DNA from: Woeseia sp.
GTDB taxonomy: Bacteria > Pseudomonadota > Gammaproteobacteria > Steroidobacterales > Woeseiaceae
Assembly (NCBI GenBank): GCA_018701055.1
Contig: JABIUH010000168.1
Location: 1 to 12,775, forward strand
DNA: 12,775 nt
Direction of reading: 5' to 3'
Shown here: piece by piece, positions 7,129-12,775 of the stretch
How positions within the stretch are numbered: position 1 is the first letter of the stretch
How the letters are laid out: each line of letters opens with the position of its first letter
Translations under genes and position numbers: made by a program
The notes under the pieces: generated by a model
Databases searched by the model: none
What the model was told of the DNA's origin: nothing
What the model saw: only the letters and a program-made list of their open reading frames with translations

Positions 7129-7152
7129 GTTGAATTGTTAAATATATTCAAC
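7129..7152. promoter_or_regulatory. Candidate operator for the PuuR-like regulator (inverted repeat)
   Basis: GTTGAAT (7129-7135) and ATTCAAC (7146-7152) form a 7-bp inverted repeat with a 10-nt AT-rich spacer, 14 nt upstream of the regulator ATG. A TATATT (- strand, inside the repeat) would serve as a -10 box for the regulator, although no good -35 is visible, so autoregulation fits. Such AT-rich sites suit PuuR-type repressors. Binding is inferred, not shown. Confidence 0.4.
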
Positions 7153-7207
7153 GAATTTAAGCAGATTTCTTATTAAAACAACAGCTTATTTAGAATTGTT
7201 TAAATAT
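7132..7207 (+). repeat. Pair of near-identical AT-rich motifs in the divergent control region
   Basis: GAATTGTTAAATAT (7132-7145) and GAATTGTTTAAATAT (7193-7207) differ by one inserted T and lie 61 nt apart. One overlaps the inverted repeat near the regulator; the other abuts the -35 box of the candidate promoter for the aminotransferase. This spacing would let one repressor control both directions, possibly by looping. The role is inference. Confidence 0.45.
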
Positions 7208-7235
7208 TGTTAACTGATAGTCCTTCAAGTATTCT
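7207..7235 (+). promoter_or_regulatory. Candidate sigma70 promoter for bauA-bauC-xdhC
   Basis: TTGTTA (7207-7212) and TATTCT (7230-7235) are separated by 17 nt; each matches the consensus at 4 of 6 positions. The upstream repeat motif ends at the first base of the -35 box, so a bound repressor would block polymerase. The resulting leader to the ATG at 7347 is about 105 nt; no riboswitch or strong hairpin was recognised in it. Confidence 0.4.
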
Positions 7236-7346
7236 GGGTGGCTGAAAGACACTAATCAGGCTTTGCACCGTGCGGCGGCAGGGCCACTTTGATTTCGTTC
7301 GCCACCAATCCGCTTAATTTCTCTGAGATTGCTATGGAGCTCAGTT

Positions 7347-8684
7347 ATGACTGACAACACTGTAAGACAACTGAAGACCGACCTTCCGGATCTTGAATCT
7401 TATTGGATGCCGTTTACCGGCAATCGCTATTTCAAGGAAAATCCGCGGATGATTGCGCGTGCGGAGGGTATGTACTGCTACACAACCGATGGTAAGAAAT
7501 TGCTTGATGGTGTCGCGGGTCTCTGGTGCTGCAACGCCGGGCATTGCAATCCGAAAATTGTCGAGGCAATCAAGGCGCAAGCTGAGAAATTGGATTATTC
7601 GATGGCGTTTCAGTTGGGCCACCCAACTGTTTTTGAGCTGGCCAATCGATTGACCGATCTCGCGCCGGACGGTCTGGATTATGCGTTCTTCGTAAATTCA
7701 GGTTCGGAAGCGGTGGATACCGCGCTGAAAATGGCGTTGGCCTATCACCGCACCCGCGGGGATGCTGCACGTACTCGGTTTATTGGACGCGAAAAAGGCT
7801 ATCACGGTGTTGGCTTCGGCGGCATTTCCGTCGGTGGTTTGTCACCGAACCGAAAAATGTTTGGCACGATGTTGCCCGGCGTTGATCATTTACCGCATAC
7901 GCATAACATCGAGAAAAACGCGTTCTCCAAGGGGCTTCCACAGTGGGGCGGACACCTTGCTGACGAACTGGAAAACATCATTGCGCTGCATGATGCTTCA
8001 ACGGTCGCCGCAGTTATCGTTGAACCCATTGCGGGATCCGCGGGCGTTTTATTACCGCCCAAAGGATATCTACAACGTCTTCGCGAAATTTGCGATAAGC
8101 ACGGCATTCTCCTGATCTTTGATGAGGTAATTTGCGGCTTCGGTCGTACCGGCGACACGTTCGGTGCGGCTCGGTTTGATGTCACTCCAGACCTGATGAC
8201 ATTGGCTAAAGGATTGACCAGCGGCACGGTCCCGATGGGAGGCGTACTGGCGTCCAAACATATCTATGACACATTCATGACCGGCCCGGACGGTGCGATT
8301 GAATTTTTCCATGGCTATACGTATTCGGGACACCCTCTGGCCGCCGCTGCAGCTTGTGCCGCGTTGGATGTTTATGTTGACGATGGTTTATTCGAACGTG
8401 CCGCCAGCATGGAAGGCAAATTTTCGGACGCCCTACATAGCCTCAAGGGTGAGCCAAATGTCATCGACGTTCGCAGCATCGGCCTTATCGGTGCGGTAGA
8501 GCTCGAGTCGATCGATGGGCAGCCGACAGCGCGCGCGATGTCAATATTCCGTGAATGTTATGACAATGGCGTGATCGTGCGCACGACAGGCGACACATTG
8601 GCATTTTCTCCGCCGCTTATCATTAATGATGCGGAGATTGAAATGATGATCGAAACTGTTAGAACTGCGCTACGCGCACAATAA
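7347..8684 (+). CDS. bauA: Beta-alanine:pyruvate aminotransferase (omega-amino acid transaminase, class III)
   Basis: The 445-residue PLP enzyme is predicted to convert beta-alanine plus pyruvate to malonate semialdehyde plus alanine. It follows the Pseudomonas beta-alanine:pyruvate transaminase in YWMPFTGNRYF, GAGH-like NAGHCN, NSGSEAVDTALKMA, KGYHGV, NRKMFG, VDHLPHT, LHDAST, EPIAGSAGVLLPP and ILLIFDEVICGFGRTG. The Schiff-base lysine is Lys288 in LAKGLTSG. Start: ATG 7347 is preferred over the in-frame TTG at 7329, because GGAG sits about 7 nt before the ATG and the family begins near here. It is clearly a paralogue of SpuC in this window but of a different subgroup. A GABA- or taurine-type omega-transaminase is a possible alternative. 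The downstream malonate-semialdehyde dehydrogenase, 17 nt away, supports beta-alanine as substrate. Confidence 0.85.
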   Translation: MTDNTVRQLKTDLPDLESYWMPFTGNRYFKENPRMIARAEGMYCYTTDGKKLLDGVAGLWCCNAGHCNPKIVEAIKAQAEKLDYSMAFQLGHPTVFELANRLTDLAPDGLDYAFFVNSGSEAVDTALKMALAYHRTRGDAARTRFIGREKGYHGVGFGGISVGGLSPNRKMFGTMLPGVDHLPHTHNIEKNAFSKGLPQWGGHLADELENIIALHDASTVAAVIVEPIAGSAGVLLPPKGYLQRLREICDKHGILLIFDEVICGFGRTGDTFGAARFDVTPDLMTLAKGLTSGTVPMGGVLASKHIYDTFMTGPDGAIEFFHGYTYSGHPLAAAAACAALDVYVDDGLFERAASMEGKFSDALHSLKGEPNVIDVRSIGLIGAVELESIDGQPTARAMSIFRECYDNGVIVRTTGDTLAFSPPLIINDAEIEMMIETVRTALRAQ

Positions 8685-8701
8685 TTCAAGGCAGAACACG
8701 C

Positions 8702-10219
8702 ATGGCAGAAAAAGCAATAAATCTCAACGCGATTAGGAATGTTACTAATTGGGTAAACGGCGAACTGGTCGATACCCACTCCGATCGTTGGATCGACGTT
8801 TTCGATTCAGCAACAGGCGAGAAATGTGCGCAGGTTGTAATGTCAACGGAGGCAGATGTTGACGTCGCGCTTGCGGCTGCCAAGGCAGCGCTGCCGGGTT
8901 GGTCGAACACGCCGGTACTGCGACGTGCCCGCGTCATGTTCAAGTTGAAGGAACTGATCGAACGTGATCGAGCCGAAATCGCTGCGTTAATCAGTCAAGA
9001 ACACGGCAAGGTCTTACACGACGCAGACGGGTCAATTCAACGTGGCCTTGAGGTCGTCGAGTTTGCCTGCGGTATTCCACATTTGCTCAAAGGCGATTAC
9101 AGCGATCAAGTCGGCACAGGCGTTGATACTTACTCGATGCGTAAACCGGTTGGTGTTTGCGTTGGTATTACACCTTTTAATTTCCCCGCAATGGTGCCGA
9201 TGTGGATGTTCCCGTTGGCCATTGCTTGCGGTAACACGTTCATCTTGAAGCCATCAGAGAAAGATCCGAGTTGCGCATTGAAGTGGGCCGAGTTGCTGCA
9301 TGAAGCCGGTCTACCGCCAGGCGTGTTTAACGTCGTCCAGGGTGATCATGTTGCCGTTAACTCGTTACTGAATGATGACCGCGTGTCTGCAGTAAGTTTT
9401 GTCGGCTCCACGCCGGTGGCAGAGCATGTTTATAAGACCGCTTCAGAGAACGGCAAGCGAGTGCAGGCCTTGGGTGGTGCAAAAAATCATTTGGTCGTAA
9501 TGCCGGATGCGGATATGGATCAGGCAGCTGATGCATTGGTGGGTGCCGGTTACGGTTCTGCCGGTGAGCGTTGCATGGCAATTTCTGCGATTGTTGCCGT
9601 TGGCGATTCTGCTGAGCCTTTGCTGGAAAAACTATTGCCTAGAATTGCCGCATTGAATATTGGCACGGGCATGGACAACAACAACGATATGGGCCCACTC
9701 ATTACAGCCGAACATCGCGACAAAGTTCGCTCCTACATCGACATTGGTGAAGAAGAGGGCGCGACAGTGGTGGTCGACGGCCGAACACATGAGATTAATG
9801 AGTCGCCCGGATACTTTCTAGGACCCACGCTTTTTGATCACGCGACGCAAGACATGCGCGTTTATAAAGAGGAGATTTTCGGCCCCGTACTGGCCATGGT
9901 TCGTGTCGAAACTTTCGACGAGGCTATGCAGCTGATCAATGAACACGAATACGGTAACGGCACTGCAATATTTACACGCGATGGCGATGCAGCACGAGAA
10001 TTTGCGAACGGCATTGAAGTCGGCATGGTTGGCATCAATGTTCCGATTCCGGTGCCGCTTGCCTTCCATAGCTTTGGTGGCTGGAAGCGATCATTGTTCG
10101 GTGACATGTCGATCTACGGGCCAGAGGGTGTGCGCTTTTATACACGTCTAAAAACCGTTACGTCGCGCTGGCCAACGGGTATTCGAGCGGGCGCCGATTT
10201 CTCAATGCCAACAATGTAG
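8702..10219 (+). CDS. mmsA: (Methyl)malonate-semialdehyde dehydrogenase, CoA-acylating
   Basis: The 505-residue aldehyde dehydrogenase is of the CoA-acylating MmsA/IolA/BauC group. It oxidises malonate semialdehyde (or methylmalonate semialdehyde from valine) with NAD and CoA, releasing CO2 and giving acetyl-CoA (or propionyl-CoA). Group markers are TPFNFPAMVPMWMFP, FVGSTPVAE from residue 233, LGGAKNH and the nucleophile Cys291 in SAGERCMA. The catalytic glutamate of ordinary hydrolytic ALDHs is absent from the LGGAKNH position, as is normal for this group. Start: ATG 8702 with AAGG about 10 nt upstream. It follows the beta-alanine aminotransferase by 17 nt, which makes malonate semialdehyde the likely substrate here; such a gene is called bauC in Pseudomonas beta-alanine loci. 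Confidence 0.93.
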   Translation: MAEKAINLNAIRNVTNWVNGELVDTHSDRWIDVFDSATGEKCAQVVMSTEADVDVALAAAKAALPGWSNTPVLRRARVMFKLKELIERDRAEIAALISQEHGKVLHDADGSIQRGLEVVEFACGIPHLLKGDYSDQVGTGVDTYSMRKPVGVCVGITPFNFPAMVPMWMFPLAIACGNTFILKPSEKDPSCALKWAELLHEAGLPPGVFNVVQGDHVAVNSLLNDDRVSAVSFVGSTPVAEHVYKTASENGKRVQALGGAKNHLVVMPDADMDQAADALVGAGYGSAGERCMAISAIVAVGDSAEPLLEKLLPRIAALNIGTGMDNNNDMGPLITAEHRDKVRSYIDIGEEEGATVVVDGRTHEINESPGYFLGPTLFDHATQDMRVYKEEIFGPVLAMVRVETFDEAMQLINEHEYGNGTAIFTRDGDAAREFANGIEVGMVGINVPIPVPLAFHSFGGWKRSLFGDMSIYGPEGVRFYTRLKTVTSRWPTGIRAGADFSMPTM

Positions 10220-10250
10220 CAAGCGGCGACATGCCCTCCGGTCTGGAACA

Positions 10251-11312
10251 ATGACCACCAGAAACCTACTGCAGTCGTACGAGGATTGGTCGCGCAATGG
10301 CTGCTCCCTGGTGCTTGCAACCGTCTATGAAACCGCCGGTTCAACTTACAGCAAGGCCGGCGCTCAAATGCTCATCACGGACGATGGTCGATTTCGTGGG
10401 ATGCTGTCGGGCGGTTGTTTGGAGGGCGATCTTGCAGAACGCGCGAAGGTTGTTGCTGAATCTGGCGCATCGCAAACCGTAACCTACGATCTCGCGGCGA
10501 ACGATAGTGAATTGTGGGGCTTGGGCGTTGGATGTGACGGGCTCATGAGGATATTTCTACAACCGCTGTCGGCAGAGAATCAATACGAACCGTTTGCAAC
10601 TATTGCGAAAGGCTTACAAGGCGATGTTGATGAAATAATTGTTACGGTTGTGGCTTCTGATATCGACGCGCTCAAACCGGGTGCGACCTTGGTGTCAGTA
10701 AACGGGGTAGATGCATTTAACGATGCGCCGACCGCGTTCGTCGCGGATTTTCAAGCGGCAACAGCGTCCGTTTCTCTGCAGAATAAATCCTCTCTCGAGA
10801 AAATTAACGGCGACACTGGCGCGGCAACCCTGCTTTGCTCGCGTTTATCGCCACCGCCGTCCGTTCTAGTCCTTGGTGCGGGCCTTGATGCAGAACCGGT
10901 GGTGCGATTTGCCGCGGAGTTGGGCTGGCGGGTGACGCTACAGGATCACCGGTCCGCCTATATTGATGCGGGTAGTTTTGATGATGCAGAACACGTTATG
11001 TGTGTCCCCGTTGGCACCGTGTCAGAAAAACTGGATTTGAATCGTTTTTCCGCGGCCATCGTGATGAGTCACCATCTGACGAGCGATAGGCAGTATCTCG
11101 CCCAACTTGTAGACAGTCGGATTCCGTTTGTCGGGTTACTGGGGCCATCGAGTCGGCGGCAAAAGTTGTTAGGTGAGCTTGGCGAAAAAGCGGCCGATAT
11201 CGAAGATCGACTACAAGGTCCGGCAGGTATAGATCTCGGCGGTCGCGGGCCCGCCGCTATTGCGCTATCGATCGTGGCCGGTGTACAGCAGGCAATGATC
11301 CGAGCAGAGTAG
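10251..11312 (+). CDS. xdhC: XdhC/CoxI family protein (molybdenum-cofactor handling)
   Basis: The 353-residue protein has the two expected domains: an N-terminal XdhC_CoxI domain (about residues 15-75) with ETAGSTYSKAGAQMLI and MLSGGCLEGDL, and a C-terminal Rossmann-like XdhC_C domain with VLVLGAG (Gly209-Gly211), SHH and FVGLLGPSSRR, ending in a glycine-rich region (DLGGRGPAAIALSI) usual for the family. Relatives bind molybdenum cofactor and help sulfurate and insert it into xanthine dehydrogenase or CO dehydrogenase-type enzymes. No molybdoenzyme subunit is in this window, so its client is elsewhere or outside the edges. It starts 31 nt after mmsA with only a weak Shine-Dalgarno (CTGGA) and is probably in the same operon. 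Its stop is 1 nt before the palindromic element. Confidence 0.85.
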   Translation: MTTRNLLQSYEDWSRNGCSLVLATVYETAGSTYSKAGAQMLITDDGRFRGMLSGGCLEGDLAERAKVVAESGASQTVTYDLAANDSELWGLGVGCDGLMRIFLQPLSAENQYEPFATIAKGLQGDVDEIIVTVVASDIDALKPGATLVSVNGVDAFNDAPTAFVADFQAATASVSLQNKSSLEKINGDTGAATLLCSRLSPPPSVLVLGAGLDAEPVVRFAAELGWRVTLQDHRSAYIDAGSFDDAEHVMCVPVGTVSEKLDLNRFSAAIVMSHHLTSDRQYLAQLVDSRIPFVGLLGPSSRRQKLLGELGEKAADIEDRLQGPAGIDLGGRGPAAIALSIVAGVQQAMIRAE

Positions 11313-11313
11313 A

Positions 11314-11485
11314 CCTAGCCCCCGGACTATTCATGAATGCACTCGCGCCCGCGCTTGATCCTTGTTTGCACACGGTATTTTCTTTCCTCGGGAATACAGC
11401 CGGTATTCGGCTCGGTCAGAAATTCCCGTGTGCAAACAATGCTCTGCCCAATCATCGCGGTGATTCATGAATAGTCCGGGCTAGG
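11314..11485. repeat. 172-bp concentric palindromic element (MITE-like or bidirectional terminator)
   Basis: Three pairs of inverted arms share one centre near 11400. The outer arms are 11314-11338 with 11463-11485 (CCTAGCCC..GGACTATTCATGAAT; the left arm has two extra C). The inner arms are 11362-11375 (TTGTTTGCACACGG) with 11426-11439, an exact 14-bp match. The central arms are GAATAC (11392-11397) with GTATTC (11403-11408). The tip ATTCATGAAT is itself palindromic. No protein is coded inside and no T-tract is present. It fills the whole gap between convergent xdhC and tetR, and the TAG stop of tetR lies in its right end. A defective terminal-inverted-repeat element is one reading; a long cruciform or terminator is the other. 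CTAG at both ends could be either part of the arms or a target duplication. Confidence 0.65.
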
Positions 11486-12137
11486 CTGCTGCCGATTTGG
11501 TCTCGCCAGGCAGGAATGTTTGGATGATCAGTTCAGTTAGCTCCTCAAGCGTTTCATCAGAACTAAAATCGATATTACTTGTGCTCTTGAGCTCCAATGC
11601 CAGTGCAATAAGCCCGCCGGATGATACTCGGATCATGTTATAGATTATCTGTGGATTGCCGGGGCGCACGACGCCCTTATCCTGCAATTCGGCGATGTAT
11701 CCTGACGAAGCTTCGGACAATGGCTTAAGGAACTTTTCGCTCAGCCAGTCAAGTCGCGAGCTCGGATTGCTCGACTCCTGGAAGATGATCTTGTGCAACG
11801 CAGGTTTACTGGCTGCGTAGTAGATATAAATCCTGATCATCGAAGCAAAGCGAGCTTTCGGACAGGCATTTACGTTCTCAGCCTGAGTTGCCTTCAATGC
11901 ATCGATGAAATCAGCGAAGATATATTTAACTGCGGAACGCCACAGACGATCTTTGTTGCTGAAATGATACGTAATCAACGGATGATGGACACCCGCTCGC
12001 GCCGCGATGTCTCGAGTGGACGTCCCGGCGAAACCGCTTTCGGAGAAGGCGTCCAGTGCGGCATCCAGCAATTTTTGTTTGGTTCTAAGACTACGCTTTT
12101 GTTGTTTTCGTGGAGACTTTTCAGGGCGGTCACTCAT
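11481..12137 (-). CDS. TetR/AcrR family transcriptional regulator
   Basis: The 218-residue protein has a clear N-terminal TetR helix-turn-helix (about residues 20-68) with KLLDAALDAFSESGFAGTS, TRDIAARAGVHHPLITYHFSNKDRLW, and a helical C-terminal ligand domain with LHKIIFQESS and RLDWLSEKFLKPL. The N-terminus is strongly basic (RPEKSPRKQQKRS). The ligand and targets are unknown; TetR proteins with this kind of C-terminal half often control degradation or lipid genes, but nothing here fixes it. Start: ATG 12137 is preferred over an in-frame GTG at 12167, because AAAGG lies about 8 nt upstream. The stop codon lies within the right end of the palindromic element, so the last few residues may have been altered by that element. 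It converges with xdhC. Confidence 0.88.
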   Translation of the reverse strand: MSDRPEKSPRKQQKRSLRTKQKLLDAALDAFSESGFAGTSTRDIAARAGVHHPLITYHFSNKDRLWRSAVKYIFADFIDALKATQAENVNACPKARFASMIRIYIYYAASKPALHKIIFQESSNPSSRLDWLSEKFLKPLSEASSGYIAELQDKGVVRPGNPQIIYNMIRVSSGGLIALALELKSTSNIDFSSDETLEELTELIIQTFLPGETKSAAA

Positions 12138-12234
12138 AGTGATAGCCTTTTGTATATCATTTACCACATATAGAGTAACCGCTAAGCAGTAATTGGTCCA
12201 CTTTGGATTATCTTGCGATCGGGGAAATAATGCT

Positions 12235-12775
12235 CTATTGCAGATCGAACGCTAATCGGACACCGCTTCTTTTCTCAACAGCCACACCGTTCTCAACCGT
12301 TGGCTCGAAGCGCCACTTCTCGACCGCATCAATCGCCGCGAGGTCAAATGTTGTGCCCGGATTTGAGAGAGATACTGTTGCGTCGCGCACACGACCTTCC
12401 GTTGTCACGGTGAAAGTGACGTCGACCGAGCCAGTGACACCACGACGACGAGCTGAACGTGGATATTCGGGCCCGACGTAATTGGTACGAGTAAGTCGAC
12501 TAATCGCGACCATCTCTGTTTCCGCGGGCTGTGCGGCCGTCTGCGGTTGAGGATTTTGGTTCATCGCTACGGGTTGTCTGACTGTCGCGGGTGATCGTTC
12601 AACCGGGATGGATTGTTGCTCTGCGGGCACGTCGCTGCCGCTCGCAGAATTGGGAAGCCCAAAGGTGGCCGCGTTGTTGGTGCTCTCGACGCTCGCGGCA
12701 ATCGGAGCGATCAGTGTTTTCTGCGCAGCTGCTGAGCTTGTCACCGGTTTCGCAATCGCAGGGATTGCTGCCCCA
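12235..12775 (-). CDS. TonB C-terminal-domain protein (5' end outside window)
   Basis: The frame stays open to the right edge, so the start is not visible; about 180 residues can be read. The last 85 or so form a TonB C-terminal domain: PEYPRSARRRGVTGSVDVTF, VTTEGRVRDATVS, FDLAAIDAVEKWRFEP and the final VRLAFDL. Before it lies a low-complexity linker rich in Ala, Pro, Gln and Ser, as expected for a segment crossing the periplasm. TonB proteins pass proton-motive energy from ExbBD to outer-membrane receptors. No ExbB, ExbD or receptor is present here, and similar domains also occur at the end of other envelope proteins, so a dedicated TonB role is not certain. The GTG at 12744 is probably internal, as the reading frame continues upstream without a stop. 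Confidence 0.8.
   Translation of the reverse strand, partial: GAAIPAIAKPVTSSAAAQKTLIAPIAASVESTNNAATFGLPNSASGSDVPAEQQSIPVERSPATVRQPVAMNQNPQPQTAAQPAETEMVAISRLTRTNYVGPEYPRSARRRGVTGSVDVTFTVTTEGRVRDATVSLSNPGTTFDLAAIDAVEKWRFEPTVENGVAVEKRSGVRLAFDLQ

Noticed and set aside
7329..7346. TTG start for the beta-alanine aminotransferase
   Set aside because: The ATG at 7347 has GGAG at the right distance, and that GGAG lies inside the would-be TTG-started reading frame.
7236..7346. Riboswitch in the roughly 105-nt leader of bauA
   Set aside because: No conserved aptamer motif or stable terminator/antiterminator pair could be seen.
11314..11485. Integron attC site
   Set aside because: Imperfect palindrome of nearly suitable size, but no RYYYAAC / GTTRRRY core pairs were found at the ends and there is no cassette array.
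12007..12481. Plus-strand reading frames opposite tetR and the TonB-domain gene
   Set aside because: They are antisense shadows without recognisable motifs; the - strand frames have clear family signatures.

Overview
The window looks like chromosomal DNA from a free-living gammaproteobacterium of moderate GC content. The reasons are that the polyamine genes resemble Pseudomonas and E. coli proteins (SpuC, SpeB, PuuA, PuuD, PuuR), and that a YaiI/UPF0178 protein, an XdhC protein and a TonB-type protein are present. This placement comes from remembered protein similarity, not from a search. Coding density is high. There is no intact transposase, phage gene, RNA gene or CRISPR array.

Layout on the + strand: the 3' part of a SAM methyltransferase (1-531); a gamma-glutamyl-GABA hydrolase of PuuD type (570-1328); a PuuA-type glutamine synthetase (1330-2661) abutting it; and a perfect 18-bp-stem palindrome (2663-2704). 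A second cluster follows: SpuC-type polyamine:pyruvate aminotransferase (2839-4203), agmatinase (4220-5173), a yeast Fcy1-type cytosine deaminase (5195-5647) and YaiI/UPF0178 (5657-6112, TTG start). On the - strand are the internally deleted remains of a short-chain fatty acid transporter (6129-6503) and a PuuR-like XRE/cupin regulator (6570-7115). Divergent from the regulator is a third + strand cluster: beta-alanine:pyruvate aminotransferase (7347-8684), CoA-acylating (methyl)malonate-semialdehyde dehydrogenase (8702-10219) and an XdhC-family protein (10251-11312). A 172-bp palindromic element (11314-11485) sits between xdhC and a convergent TetR regulator (- strand, 11481-12137). The window ends inside a - strand TonB C-terminal-domain protein.

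How the genes fit together: agmatinase makes putrescine from agmatine. Putrescine can be transaminated by SpuC or gamma-glutamylated by the PuuA-like enzyme, and PuuD releases the free omega-amino acid at the end of the glutamylated route. Diamines such as 1,3-diaminopropane would yield beta-alanine, which the BauA-like enzyme converts to malonate semialdehyde and the dehydrogenase converts to acetyl-CoA. The PuuR-like regulator lies at the centre, next to a divergent promoter region with repeated AT-rich motifs that look like its operators. The oxidase (PuuB) and aldehyde dehydrogenase (PuuC) steps are not in the window. A cytosine deaminase and an XdhC protein in the same neighbourhood suggest a wider nitrogen-scavenging locus covering polyamines, pyrimidines and possibly purines. 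That last step is inference.

The points most worth a second look are the 172-bp concentric palindrome that supplies the tetR stop codon, the Fcy1-type deaminase in a polyamine operon, the GUAA-capped hairpin filling the gap between the Shine-Dalgarno sequence and the start of puuD, and the collapsed fatty-acid transporter gene. No clearly new multi-gene system was found.
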